Shown: positions 10,777-22,788 of the stretch, in pieces
How positions within the stretch are numbered: position 1 is the first letter of the stretch
How the letters are laid out: each line of letters starts with the position of its first letter
Assembly (NCBI RefSeq): GCF_037975245.1
Contig: NC_092564.1
Location: forward strand, 10,082,484 to 10,146,483
Source of the DNA: Apostichopus japonicus
Lineage: Eukaryota; Echinodermata; Holothuroidea; Aspidochirotida; Stichopodidae
DNA: 64,000 bases
Direction: 5' to 3'
The notes under the pieces: model-generated
Told to the model about the DNA's origin: nothing
Databases searched by the model: none
Seen by the model: only the letters and a program-made list of their open reading frames with translations
Position numbers and translations under genes: made by a program

Positions 10777-13700
10777 TTAGTATGGCCTGTATCGGCCACC
10801 CCTGGTGCCTCTGCCGGCTCCCTGATCGTAACTACCGTAGCTGTCTCCACCATAATCACCGCCTCCGTAGGCACCACCGCCACCACCACCATAGCTGCCA
10901 CTATTGCCATAGCTGCTGCCACCGCCGTAGTTGCCTCCGCCAAAGCCGCTACCCCCTTTCCTGTAGTTATCACCTCCGTAACCACCGCCGTATGAATCAT
11001 CTTGATAATTATCTGCAAGAAGAATCAATCAGAGAATATGCCACTCAGTTTTAAAGAGAAAAAGAGAGACTTAAACACTAGTACCATCTAAGATTCTTCT
11101 GAACTTGAATTCAAAGACACAGCTAATCCTAACATTCCAACATCAGAGAATAAACTTCTCAACTGATTTTTTAATGAAAACGTCAACACTTTTTTGACAG
11201 TTTTGTTAACATTATACAATGCAAATATGTGATGGGTACCAGTCATTTCTGTAAGTGGTTTATTCTCACTTTGGGAATAATGCCTTCATGCCATTTCAAA
11301 TCTCTGAACATTGCCCTTGAGCCCTTTTGGAAAAGGTGAAAAATTGCTGTGGAGCCCTGCTATTCCAAGGCAATTACGAAATCATGCTAACAAGTTGTCT
11401 TGGCCCTCTCAAGCCCTGCTAGATGCAAAGATAGCTATGCTAGATATGGAAACCTAGCTATTTTGTATGCAAGTTTTATATTAGCCCCAAGTGACCTTTG
11501 ACTCCCACCAAAACAATGCATTCTTGTGTACTCATTAAAAAGAACTTGTTGAATGGACCTATCTTGAGATGGTACATGTTACTGCAATACGTTAGATAAT
11601 ACTCATTCGTGCAAACCTCTTCTGCATCCCTCACTTACTCCTGTACACAACGGTGTAACCACTGGTGACTCTTTGGGAATTATTACTTACCAAATCCTCC
11701 TCCACCTCCACCCCAAGCTGATCCTCCACCGTAGTTGTCAAACCGGTTTCCTTGATTGAAACCGCCACCTGAAATCATGGTTAAACAAGAAAACAAAACA
11801 ACATAGCAACACAAGACTTTCTCATGGATGATGTCATCTGGGCAATCCAGCTGAAAACCTCTTCCGTTTCTCGTTTCGTCAATCGTTAATAAACAGAGAA
11901 ACAAATATTTCTACAAAAAAGAGAGATTTTATGTACAGAGAAGTTTGAGAGCATAAAATACATTCAAATGTATCAGGTTTTGAAGTATCAATCAACAAGT
12001 AGGTTTTAATAGCCTAAAAGCTTTTGAAGAGCATTTTCCCAGATGACATAACAGACCTCTTGGGAGTAGCTGAAGGTTTGTGTCCAAAATAAGTTACATT
12101 CAATCAGCCATATCTTGAATTAAGGAGCAAAAAAAAATTGAGATGGGGTTTTCAACTAGCAGTGTCACATTAATTGTCACCAGAAATATCCTTTGATGGG
12201 ATATTCCGGTCACATCTAATGTGACCCTTCTATGGACTAGAAAAATATTCCACAAAGTTAGCTGAAAAACCGGTATTACGACGTCTTTTCCCCAACTCAA
12301 AATACGGTGACTGTGATATAGTGATTGTTACTTATTTTGAAACCTGAGTAATGAATGCCTACCTCGGCCACCTCGGCCGCCACCTCGGCCACCACCTCTT
12401 CCTTCGAATCCACCTCGTCCACCACCTCGTCCACCACCTCCTGAAATACAGTAAGGAGTTTTACATTTTTTAACTCAAGTCTGGATATCACAAGCAGCAT
12501 ATCACAACGGATAGCAAAGAATATTCACTGTGTATGAGAGTTATTACACATATTAATTTGGTGGCTAGCACATCAACCTTTAAGGGTAGGAGAACACGTA
12601 GGTACTTAGCAATTTCACTTCATGGAGACCATACTGTTTTCTGACAACAATTTGAACTTTTGAAGCCCTTTCAGAAACAGAGTCTTCAACGATGACATGG
12701 CTTAAATTATAGTGATGTACACCATGTCAGTAACCTGCTTGTTTGTAAACATATGATGAATCATGAGATTTGGTAACTTGGGTTCTATGTAGTATTCTAT
12801 CTTCATTGCATGCTGGACAATTGGTCAAGAGTCTGTCCCTATCCTTAAGTCAACACTTTATTATAAAGCAGAGAAAACTTACCTTCCATTTGTTCCTTTG
12901 GTGCTGCTTTCTTCACTTCCACATTCCTTCCACTCATTGTAAGTCCTTGAATAACTGAAAGTCAAGTTAAAAGACTTACTTGAGATGATAGCATTAAAAC
13001 TGTACAAGTCACTTCACCAATAGGTACTGTGTGTATATTGATGATGACAAATAAAAGCTTCCAACCACAGATTTGTGCAATCTGTGTTAAGAGCCTATGT
13101 GAGCTAAACTGATGACACCAAGCAAATTGCAGTTCTGATTGGTGGCTTAAATGTACAAAGATAATTTCTAAAGGCATAAAAAAGAGCTTTTTGTCGTGGC
13201 AGTGAATAGGAAATAAAACATGGACGAAACATCCTCAGCTCCTTCATGTTGAAAAAGAACAATGCAAAACCAATGTCATCTGGTAACAAAACTGGGATTT
13301 AAGAATTGTTAGAACCAAGTCGATAAACACCATCAGTTCGCAGCTTTAAATGAATGGAACAGATCTGCAAGCCAATTCCTTGCCACAGTTGTATGTGAAC
13401 ATTCAACAGTAACTTTGAACAAGATGTATTTATTGAGATATCATTTTTACAAGGTTTTCACAGTTTGACCTGTTGATCACATAATACCTTTGACCTGCAG
13501 AGAAAGTGAAAGGGGGCGTCTTGTACTCCAAATTAAGTGGATCATAACCTACGTATGAAGTTCATCCACTACAAACTTCCTGAATTACGATGCTTACACA
13601 TCAAGGTGCCAAATGCTCATGCCATCACCATTGATTCTTTTTGCCCAGGAATAAAAAATCCAGCAACCGGGAAAATTTCATAATTGGGTAACAACAGTGC

Positions 13701-16245
13701 AGGACAAACACAACTGGAGAAATGTTATTCTTTTATTTCATTGGTTAATTCACTGTTGAATGTATTATCTACACCTAAGTCATATTTAAAGTATCTCACC
13801 CATCAATACCAAATGTTGTTGGTTCATAGTAACAAGCACATGCAAATGACTAACTGCTTTCTCATATGAAATGGTCACAAAAGGTTTTACTCACTGACTA
13901 ACTTGTCCACAAAATCTTCATGTTCGAAGTCCAAGAAGCCAAACCCACGCAACTTTGTGGGATCATCCTTTCTCTTCAGCAGATCAATCTTTGTAGGAAC
14001 GATAGGTGCACACCACTGGCGAATGAGGTCTTCTGCTTCTTCTTCACTAATATTTGGAATACCTCCAACAAATATTTTCTTGACCTTCAAATGTCCAGTT
14101 CCAGACTGATCCTGAAATATTGGAGAGAAAGAAAGAGGCTCATCAACATTTTTGCAGAGGGCACTGTCATATCGGTCCTAATGTACTGTTTAATAATCTC
14201 TGATTTATAGAAGTACATTCGCTTGTAAAAATTTGAAAATATAGGCCATAAGATCTCTCCTTCAATAATTACGAACTAAGCAGTAAGTACACTTCAACTT
14301 ATGTTACCATTATGATCTCAGTCAAAGGGGGAAACTTGTCAAGATTCACAGAACTAGATAGGACCATGATAAATCTTTCAAACAGGCATACTTACATCTC
14401 GTGGAATGGCCCTCTTGATCTCAACTTGTTTTTCCTTAATCAACAAGCCACCACTTTCCCTTCGTGTTTCCAGCACGCTGTCTGTGGCTTCAACTGCATC
14501 AAAAGTGACAAATCCAAATCCACGAGAATTTTTTGTAACAGCGTCCCTGATCACGACACAATCAACGATGGAACCGTAGCTTGATAACACTTCCTTGATA
14601 TCCTCCTCTGATGATTTACGATCCAATCCGCCAATGAACAATTTTCGGAGAGATTCCAAATTGTTCTGCAGGAAGTAATTGAAAATGAAAACAAATATAA
14701 CTTTGATAATGATGATTAATTTCTCCATAATCAAAGGTTGTTCCTGTAACTATTCGTGAAAGTCTGTAGAGAAAGACTAATTCTTGATTTGAATATGATA
14801 TCATATATCAGTTTTAGGAAATTCATGCTTATTTGTGAAGTTAGGTTTCAGATTTTGCTCAATTTTCAACCACCTGTACAAAATTAAAACTTTGTAACGT
14901 CAATGGGTATGTATGTGAGAGTGTGCTTAATCCACACGCAATAGCCATAGACAATGGCTATGAATACCACTTTCATCTACCCTGGGCTTGTACGAGAATC
15001 TTGCACAATAGAGCTTCCAGATGTGAAAATCATGGGGAAAAATATTGTTGCAATAATGTTGGGAACGTTATGAAAATCCAGAGAGAAAAAATGCCGTATT
15101 GGCTCCAGTTAAGATATGCTACAGAGTGTTAGGATAAGTTTTGTCCCCCTGCAAGTTGGATATGCATCGGAAATGAAAAACATGCCAACGACGGATCGAA
15201 TGATACAGTAACGCTGTTGTTGGAAATTCAGAGGTGTAAATCTCGGAGGTAGAAGAGAAATCCTGGTATGCCTGTTTACAGGAGAGAATGGGCAATTTGC
15301 CATTGAAAATGGCACACACACACTAAAATACAACAAAGTGGCTATTCTTACGACTGTTCGTAAGAATAAATTCCGACTACGCATGCGCAGTTGCTATATT
15401 TATGACAGGAGAACTATTTTTTACGACCAGGAGTAACAATAATTTCCGGTTAGGGTTAGTGTTAGGATTGGGGTTTAGGGTTAGGGTTACCCCTACAACA
15501 TGGGCAGTTGCTTTATTTACTTTACTGCGCTTGAATTCGCCTTTGTCGTAAGAATAGTTTATAAATAATTGTTACGAATTGTCGTAAGAATAGCCACGGC
15601 CAAAATACAAACACATCCAGATTTTTGGAAAATTGTATTTTATTGAGGAAAAATCTTACTGTCGTATTAACTTCTAAAAATTTTACAAAATGCGATAAAA
15701 TAGTACTGGTTGGCAGCTCTGAGTTAGGCTAAATAATTACCAACGCTACTTATATTAAATATCCATCGATCCTCTTCCGAACCTAATCTATCCTGAGAAT
15801 CTACAGTCTCTATCCTGCTGGAGCCAAATTCTATAATTCTCCATCCTATTCAATAATTTCAATGTGCCCTTTCCCTTTTGTCTACAAATATTTATACTAG
15901 CTAGCCTAAGGCCTATATCTTATTTAAACGGGAACACAAGATACAATTATTTCAAAACTGAGGAAATTTCATGGATTATGCTACCTTACACTACGTTTAG
16001 CATGTAGTATTATTGGTAGCCTAGCCTTTAATGGTGGTATTAAACACTATGCCCAGCATTAGTAACTAGGCTAGTACGCTATCGCGCACACTACTGCCAT
16101 AGTCATACTCATGAACAAAGACGTAGGCCTAGGCCAATAGCCTAACGTGAGGCCTTCCCTATGCGGTCTGATAATGGCGGTTGACATAAAAAAAAAATTA
16201 GAACTGCATTTAATTTCTTACGCCTGAATCGCCGTTATGATCCAT
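10777..16245 (-). CDS. hnRNP A/B-type RNA-binding protein, gene 1 (324 aa, 7 coding exons)
   Basis: Predicted coding exons (minus strand): 16245-16222, 14665-14396, 14111-13895, 12954-12883, 12440-12363, 11768-11691 and 11012-10777. All have GT donors and AG acceptors, intron phases are 0,0,1,1,1,1, and the sum is 975 nt ending in TAA. RRM1 spans about residues 15-95 with RNP2 KLFIGG (16-21) and RNP1 RGFGFVTF (56-63). RRM2 spans about 108-188 with KIFVGG (110-115) and RGFGFLDF (153-160), followed by VEVKKAAPKEQM. From about 195 the chain is an RGG box, then Gly/Tyr/Ser-rich, ending RGGRYRPY, like the C-terminal KPY end of hnRNP D/AB and a possible PY-type import signal. The family binds nascent RNA and controls splicing, export and stability. 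It lies head-to-tail with the paralog at 31-39 kb. The subtype (A2/B1, AB or D) cannot be fixed from sequence alone. Confidence 0.93.
13440..13640. repeat. Dispersed 'tgacctttgacc' repeat copy in an intron of hnRNP gene 1
   Basis: Carries 'caaggttttcacagtttgacctgttg', 'acctttgacctgcag', 'cttgtactccaaattaagtggatc' and 'tatgaagttcatcca' in the same order as other copies of the family. The DR1-like core is degraded here (ATACCTTTGACCT). Confidence 0.65.
15334..15601. mobile_element. Short TIR element with telomere-like core, in intron 1 of hnRNP gene 1
   Basis: The 17-bp inverted repeat GTGGCTATTCTTACGAC lies near both ends. The flanks are identical: AAAATACAA at 15325-15333 and 15602-15610, an 8-9 bp target duplication. 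The 268-bp element holds TTAGGG-like repeats at 15451-15492 and has no coding frame. It fits a hAT-like MITE; the superfamily is inferred from the duplication length only. Confidence 0.72.
15451..15492. repeat. Interstitial telomere-like (TTAGGG)n tract
   Basis: Several GGTTAG/TTAGGG units in imperfect tandem, ending ggtttagggttagggttacc. They sit inside the TIR element at 15334-15601, so they travel with that element and do not mark a chromosome end. Confidence 0.75.
16222..16245 (-). CDS. First coding exon of hnRNP gene 1 (inferred)
   Basis: The minus strand reads ATG followed by codons for MDHNGDSG, then a GTAAGA donor in phase 0, exactly the phase needed by the acceptor at 14665. The paralog has an equivalent short Asn/Asp-rich first exon (39298-39272). 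It supplies the start codon that RRM1's exon lacks. Support is the donor, the phase and the parallel with gene 2; there is no transcript evidence. Confidence 0.65.
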
Positions 16246-16715
16246 TATTGTTTTTTCGAAAGGAGTTAAACGTCTCTCAGAAAGCCCTTTTCGTTCAGAT
16301 TGAGATGCTGGAAATAAGCAGGCTGGGTGGCTGTTTAATCACGCGGACTATGGTCACAAACTAACGACGACTGGAACCACGCTACCAAAGATCGTTTCAT
16401 TGATCAGACGCAATAGACCGTGGCCTTGGAAGTGCCTTAGTATGGAACGCCAAAAACTGACAGTTGATGTTAATGGCAACTTATATTAGAAGCATGTGGC
16501 CGTCATACACATAGAAAAGAAAAACGAGGTGTCCTATACTCATAGTATGTACGTTTTAGTTCCACCCTGCAAGCATGAACTCGCGAAGAAGCCTCATTGG
16601 CTTATCAAAGCCGCAAGCTGACCGACGTCAGTATCTAAGATTCATATTTAACGTCCATGACTATGGATTGTCAATTGTCAACAACTCTGTAAATTGACGA
16701 CATACATTGAATCTT

Positions 16716-16769
16716 GGAGTGACTCGAACTGGGGACCTTATGATTGGAAGGCCACTGAGCTAACACTCC
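16716..16769 (-). repeat. tRNA-like head of a SINE
   Basis: The minus strand reads GGAGTGTTAGCTCAGTGG (A-box type) and later CAGTTCGAGTC (B-box type), ending CACTCC, which pairs with the initial GGAGTG. At 54 nt it is too short for a full cloverleaf, with the D-arm region reduced. It is followed by unrelated sequence and no CCA, as expected for a tRNA-derived SINE or a decayed tRNA and not a working tRNA gene. It lies about 470 bp upstream of hnRNP gene 1's first coding exon. Confidence 0.6.
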
Positions 16770-17064
16770 GTAGTACGACATAATGAAAACATCTTCACAA
16801 CCCCACTCACCCCTCGAAACGAAAAACAGGTTTAATGAAACACACCTTTAATAATGTGATTTCGATGTTCATAGCACAGAATTACACCATCTAATGTATT
16901 ACTGTCAACTTGTGGGGAGTAGGTTCCCACACAAATAGGCCTACATACGGTTCATACCTGTTGGTTAGAAAGATATAATATTTTACGTTGGGTTTCGAAA
17001 AATTGTGTTATATTTGTGATTTAGGGCCTACCTGTTTAACACTATCCTCTTCGTGAGATATTAT

Positions 17065-17850
17065 CAAAGGCGTAGGAGGCGGGGAGGGGGGGGGGGTGGG
17101 GGCTGCAGCCCCCCAACCAAAAGTTTTGGTGAAAATTTGGGCAATATGCTGAGAATTTTTCGGGCACCTACTGAAAGAAGAAAAATTTGCAGTGTGTTTT
17201 CCAATTTTTTTAATGAAAATTCGGGCAATATGTTTAAATTTTTCGGGCACCTACTGAGAGAAGAATAATTTGCAATATGTTTTTCAATTTTTTTTTTTGA
17301 TGAAAATTCGGGCAATATGCTGAGAATTTTTCGGGCACCTACTGAAAGCAGAATAATTTGCAATGTGTTTTTCAATTTTTTTGAGTGAAAATTCGGGCAA
17401 TATGCTGAGACTTTTTCGGGCACCTACTGAAAGAAGAAAAATCTGCAGTGTGTTTTTTCAATTTTTTGTGTGAAAATTCGGGCAATATGCTGAGAATTTT
17501 TCGGGCACCTACTGAAAGAAGAATAATTTGCAATGTGTTTTTCAATGGTTAAACTGATATTATTATTTTCGTAATTATTGTAACGACTTCCCCAATTATT
17601 ATAACCAATATGGAAGGGTAATAACACGGAAAATATAACCAAAATTTTTCGCGCTCTCTGCGCGCATGCAACGTCTTAATGTGCATATCATATAGGCATT
17701 TAGTGGTTATTTGCATGTGGTGTAATAACCGATGAATACCTATATGATATGCACATGTGCGCGAGAAAAATTTTGGTTATATTTTTCGGGCAAGTCGTTA
17801 CAGCCTCCCCCCCCCCCCCCCCCAAATCAAATTGGGCTCCTACACCTATG
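17065..17850. mobile_element. hAT-like MITE with internal tandem repeats
   Basis: The left end CAAAGGCGTAGGAG and the reverse-complemented right end CATAGGTGTAGGAG match at 12 of 14 positions. The perfect 8-bp duplication GATATTAT flanks both sides (17057-17064 and 17851-17858). Inside are five copies of an approximately 82-90 bp unit, a large imperfect inverted repeat (about 17578-17690 against 17735-17801), and a G-run and a C-run next to the ends. Frames of about 120 codons across it are by-products of the repeat unit. Confidence 0.88.
17120..17545. repeat. Tandem repeat, about 82-90 bp x 5
   Basis: Each unit carries 'gaaaattcgggcaatatgct', 'tttttcgggcacctactga' and 'gcaatgtgtttttcaatttt'. 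Units differ mainly in poly-T length and a few substitutions. All copies lie inside the MITE at 17065-17850. Confidence 0.9.
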
Positions 17851-17869
17851 GATATTATTATATGATTTA

Positions 17870-18560
17870 CATGAGTCACGATCACGTCTCAAAAAAATTA
17901 TCAGCATAAAATAAGTTACAATTAGTCCCTCAATAGAAAATAATGTCTAATGGTACATTTTTATCAATGCACAACAAAATCCCACCCCACCCCCCTCCCA
18001 GACCAGTTCAAAATTAGAAATCCGTAAGGTAAGCATCACGAGGAAGACAATTTAACTTGAATGAAATTATCACTAAATTCGATGAAGGCATGAAGGAAAA
18101 TTTAGTAGAACTTGCGATGTTCTTGATCATCTGTAAAATTTGAAAGGCATAGCGGTAAAATATACTTCTTTTCCCCGAGCAAATACATTTTGTGACCTAC
18201 ATATACTGAGCATGCACCTAATTGTGTTCTAAACCACGGTCAATCAACTTGTCTTGTGTAAACTGTAGGCATGTGTAAGTCGGGAGTAAAATCTGATATG
18301 TTTGTGTATGTGAATTTCCTAGTTTTTTATTTTTATTTATTTTCAATGTTCCATTGTTTTGCGTCTGAGATTAATCGGGCATATTTCGTTGTTATTGTAA
18401 TAGAACGCTATATATTTAGTTACGATTCTGTGAACTTGCCGGTTTCTTATTTAAATGTAGGGTTATGCCATTTTGGCATAGCTGGCATGCCTTAGACATG
18501 TAACCCCGCAGGAAGCCTTCCGTTCAGATATAGAAATCCGTCAAGGCGCGTGGGGTAGCC
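17870..18560. other. Upstream intergenic stretch without a gene
   Basis: AT-rich sequence with a C-rich patch near 17980. I see no splice-bounded coding frame, RNA gene or delimited element. Confidence 0.4.
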
Positions 18561-18582
18561 CCGAAATCTATTGTTCTCTCTT

Positions 18583-18900
18583 AGTTTAGTTTAGTAGAAA
18601 AAGGGACCAGGAGGGACACTTAAGTCCCCATCAAGGACCCCATAGACTTAGAGAGAGAAAAAAAAACTGAAGACACGAACACTCAGACCCTATTACAAAG
18701 CATTCTTAAACCCATTGACACTACTTGCAAGTACAACTTTCTCAGGCAAACCGTTCCACTCATTCATACCCTTATTAGAAAAAAAGTTATGCCGGGCCTA
18801 CTATGTGACTTTTGGAGTTTAAGACAATGACCTCTGGTACGATAAATAATATCGTTACTTTGTTGACTTGTTGACGTACGTAACACGTTCGAAACTTTCG
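18583..18900 (-). pseudogene. Decayed LINE 3' end (CR1-like reverse transcriptase C-terminus)
   Basis: On the minus strand one frame encodes RTRGHCLKLQKSHSRPGI and, after a frameshift, another encodes MNEWNGLPEKVVLASSVNGF. These match the usual C-terminal end of non-LTR retrotransposon polyproteins (RGH..KL, then EWN.LP..VV.A.SVN.FK). A short 3' tail follows, 'ggtccttgatggggacttaa' with 'actaaactaaac'. A second copy of the tail lies in the opposite orientation at 42540-42705. The clade is inferred, and the copy is 5'-truncated and frameshifted. Confidence 0.75.
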
Positions 18901-19319
18901 GGATTATTCTTAAGTACGTTTTGGGTTTCGGTTTTGCGGCAGATGACAAACACATTTCCCTCCGGCTCTACATAAATGTCCAAGTTGCAACGCTCTTCCG
19001 CCAATCAAAGTATTTCTTTGCTTTCTGCTTGCTTCCCCTGAACTCTTGGACGGTCTGTAACTTAAAACACCAGTACTTAGTATTATTTGGTTTTAAGGTG
19101 TCTTCCTGTATATTTTAACACTGATGGCATCTCGCTAAAACGCATTATATGTGAAACATTTAGTACTGCATTCATCTAGTGTGCATCTGCAGTAGCAAAA
19201 AAGAATGCAAATTGCATAGAGGTTTCGATGACTTCATTGCATTAGACAGCTGCTTGTTAACCAGAAATAGCTGTCACAATATAAAAGGCTCGAATCACTA
19301 TTTTGATGTACAATTACAC

Positions 19320-19510
19320 TATGGCATGGTAAAGACAAAAAACAATATGGGTCTTGTACTCAATGTGATGCGTCCAGACACTAAGTATGAAAAGTATCCA
19401 CGATTCCCATCGTTAGATACCAAGTAAAAGGGTTTTCCGAGTTTGACCTCTGGTGACCTCAAATGAGATTTGACCTCACAAGCAACAGGATTCTTGTACT
19501 CAATATTGTA
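19320..19510. repeat. Dispersed 'tgacctttgacc' repeat copy
   Basis: Contains 'gtcttgtactcaatgtgatg', 'ctaagtatgaaaagtatcca', 'gtttgacctctggtgacctc' and 'atttgacctcac' in family order. The DR1 core is mutated here. A related fragment lies at 20205-20250. Confidence 0.6.
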
Positions 19511-20939
19511 ATATTATAACAAGCCCGGCTCCTCCGACATGTAATATTATGTCGGGACTCGCGAGAGAGATGTACTGGGGTTATCTTGATGCCGTATTTT
19601 ATGCTTCTTCAGGAGACGTTTCGAACGGAAGATAGAAGAAAACAATGAGTTCTCAGAAAAACAAGTTGACAAGATAGGATTTGATTAGTGATTCGGTATA
19701 ATTTCTTCTCTGTCGATTCTCTTACAAATAAAACAAAATTACAACGATTTGACTCCGTCAATTACGCAATTCGAAGGAGTGATGAAATGGTGACGAAGTG
19801 AAGAACTTGCAGAAACATGTCGCCTTTTATACATTACTCCACCGAAAATCCCACTGCGCATAATCAAAAGGCAGCCAATAACCTGCTTATCCTACATTAG
19901 CTAACGATATAAAAATCATTGGATGAATGACTGATCTGCTCTGATTGGTTGGGAGTTTGGAAACCACCCCTTTTTTATATGGAAACTTCCAAACCACGTG
20001 AGAAGAACCTTCTCGAATGTTCTACAGACACATTGAATCTATTTTGGGAAAAGGCCCTGTAACATGATTCAATAAGATAGTTAAACTTCTCGTGGGAAAA
20101 CTGGATCCTTGACCTAGATAAATATATATGGGCCTGTACGGTCTCTCGATGGAGTTTTTCGGGAACATCAAAGAGATGGTATCACTATTTCATAACAATA
20201 GGGAAAATCCACATACCATGTATGAAAAGTATCCATGATTTCTACTATGATAAATCACGTTTTATAGGTTGTCAGGCCTCCACACTGAAAGATTTTTAAG
20301 TACTGGTTATTTGGCGACCGTGACTAAAAATCTACTCGCCAAAACGCAAAATTCACTGGCCACTATGACTGCTGTTCAAATCTCCATAGTACAGATATAC
20401 AAAATTAGAACTTTCTATGAACAAAGGTTAGGCACTAAAGCAGATACTTTTTAAAAATATTTGGCGAGGCCTGCCAGCCTGTTGTCTTTGGTAGAGATCA
20501 ATATGTAAGCTGAATACAAGGAAAATGTCCATCTCGGTTATCAGCTGCCAATGTGAATATTATTTGTCATATCTCAATGCTTTTTACTGGACTTCTTTGA
20601 AGTATATTGTTCATCCTGGCTATACGCTATAGCCTAGCGTGTCACATTCATAAAAGATTATTCATGTACCATCATCGAAACCACACTGCAGTTTTGCGGT
20701 CTGGTTCCTTTTAGGTTTGTGTAAATTGAATTTTACCTTACCCTTGTACGTACATGCAGTATGTGAAACTTTATTCACATGTAGGCCCAATGTACGGAGT
20801 GCTGATCAAATAGCGACATTGCCCGCTCAGCGGACTTGTATTACTCCTGCACCGGTTAGCTGCAGCATGCATGCATCCGGTAAATATGATACATATATAT
20901 CCACACCTGCTACGAATGCCATTTGCATCACTAGTTTGC

Positions 20940-21195
20940 TGGTACTATCTAAGGATGCCCATAAGTTAATGTCCAATTGCCAACAACCTGTCCTATTCTT
21001 ATGAGGCCTAACCCACATGTTATCCCCAATTTGACCTCTGGTGACTCCGAATGACCTTTGACCTTCACAAGAAAACAATGCACTTCTTCTACTCCATGTT
21101 GTACACCTACTCACCAAATATGACATTGGTCCAAGCTTCCCTTCTTGAGATAGGCCTATCAAGTTTACAGGCAAGGCATCACACACTCACCTGCC
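20940..21195. repeat. Dispersed 'tgacctttgacc' repeat with perfect DR1 core
   Basis: It has a perfect TGACCTTTGACCT at 21052-21064 and the family phrases around it. The preceding 80 bp ('ggatgcccataagttaatgt', 'caattgccaacaacc', 'cctattcttatgagg') is also present upstream of the copy at 41716, so the repeat unit is longer than the TTGACC part. Confidence 0.7.
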
Positions 21196-22139
21196 TACAT
21201 GATTGCATAGAATACGATTATTATTAAAACCAAAAAGCCTTTCATCCCTATGTGCTTCTTCAGTATTTATTAACAAGCTGAGGCATCAAACACTGACAAA
21301 TGGCTGCATAGATTCCTTTGGCCATTGTAAAGGTATCAATTTTTAAACTTCTTCTGCAAACCTCATTTTGGGTTTGGGTATTCCATCACCACTGGTAAAG
21401 AAAGGTCCAAATTAACTGTTGAAACAATTGTGGTGTTTCAGAGAAACTTTGAGTAAGCATGTCAACATTTCAATGTTTTAAAGATCTCTTGACGGAAAAA
21501 TGTCAGAAAGTTGACAGATTATAGGGAATATGAAACTTACATATGATCACTTCAATGCCCAGCACTCAAAAGTTTCGTTACCGCAGACAGAAATAATAAA
21601 GAGGGTGTGAAGTTAACTTGACATACTTGAATAAAAATGAAAATAAACAAACAGAAGGATTTTGGCTTTGCATTTCTGTATTTTCCCCCTTACAATTCTT
21701 TTAAAACTATTTTAAGATAACCGGCATATTTTAAATGCTTGTAGATCAGAGTGGGCTGTCAATATCCCATTTGACTAAAGAGGCTCTGGACCTTTAGGAA
21801 CTGCCCAACTGCCAGACGGCCCCCTGCTGCTGACAATTACGAGAATGTTGGACCCCCCCTCCAGAAGTGCACATTAAAAAATCTTGATACCTAGGGCCTA
21901 TGTACTTTTACACGAGCTAACCTTGAGTTGACATTATGTGTGTTCTCAATAGGGTAAACAACATTGAAATCAACACTAAATATTTCTATATGTTTCTAGC
22001 CATCGGTTCAATATGAGGTAAGTAAGAATGCTACATTCTATCCATTATTTTGGGGAGTAATTCCAGTCAATAGGTACGAGACAAACCCACGTTTTCATGC
22101 TTGTATGATACAGGAATTTTTAAACGATAAATATACTTA

Positions 22140-22560
22140 ACTTGTGTGAAGAATTACTTGTTAACTTATGTGTGATCGACTGAAAGTGTTTCATATAACT
22201 GTTGTACCTATTGCTGTATCAACTCAATGCTGGTTTGCTAGATAAAAGAACCAAATACCAAAAACTCATGTAAATACTTGTTAACTTATAAATATTATTA
22301 CTTGTTAACTTATGTGTGATCGACTGAAAGTGTTTCATATAGCTGTTGTACCTACTGCTGTATCAACTCGATGTAACTATTTGTACACTAATAAATATGA
22401 TCCCGACCGATAGCGGTACCTATTGCTGTATCAACTCTATGCTGGTTTGCTAAATAAAAGAACCAAATACCAAAAACTCATGTAAATACTTGTTAACATA
22501 TAAATATTATTCCAACCGATAGCATTCCATATATACTTACTGCTGTAACTATTACTATAA
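22140..22560. repeat. Tandem repeat, about 120-190 bp unit, 2-3 copies
   Basis: The phrases 'acttgttaacttatgtgtga', 'tcgactgaaagtgtttcata', 'gtacctattgctgtatcaac' and 'aaccaaataccaaaaactca' recur two or three times in the same order with few changes. No coding frame crosses the array. Confidence 0.8.
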
Positions 22561-22788
22561 ACTCAATGCTTGTTTTAATTAGAGAAAGGAACTCGATGTG
22601 AGTAGTGTTGAGTTTCTATCGCATGTATATTTTGAAGTCAAAACTGATAAACAGCGGGGCTCAGCTGATAACCTTTTTGATGAATACAAAGAGCCACAAA
22701 CGAATGCTCTCCAATAGCAGTAACCGGGTAAGGATGTTAGGTCACACTGGATACAGGCTGGGACTTCTTTCTCTAGCACTGTTCACTC

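Noticed and set aside
10761-11018. Ala/Val-rich minus frame and His/Arg-rich plus frame over the hnRNP gene 1 last exon
   Set aside because: Shadows of the true Gly-rich frame (GGY/GGN codons) read out of phase.
15451-15492. Possible chromosome end
   Set aside because: The TTAGGG-like tract is short, imperfect and enclosed in a mobile element, with genes on both sides.
16716-16769. Functional tRNA gene on the minus strand
   Set aside because: 54 nt is too short, the D-arm is incomplete and no Pol III terminator follows at once; SINE head or relic preferred.
17064-17423. 119-codon repetitive minus frame
   Set aside because: Pure translation of the 82-90 bp tandem repeat inside a MITE.
20827-21186. 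119-codon minus frame
   Set aside because: Mostly covers the antisense of a dispersed TTGACC repeat.
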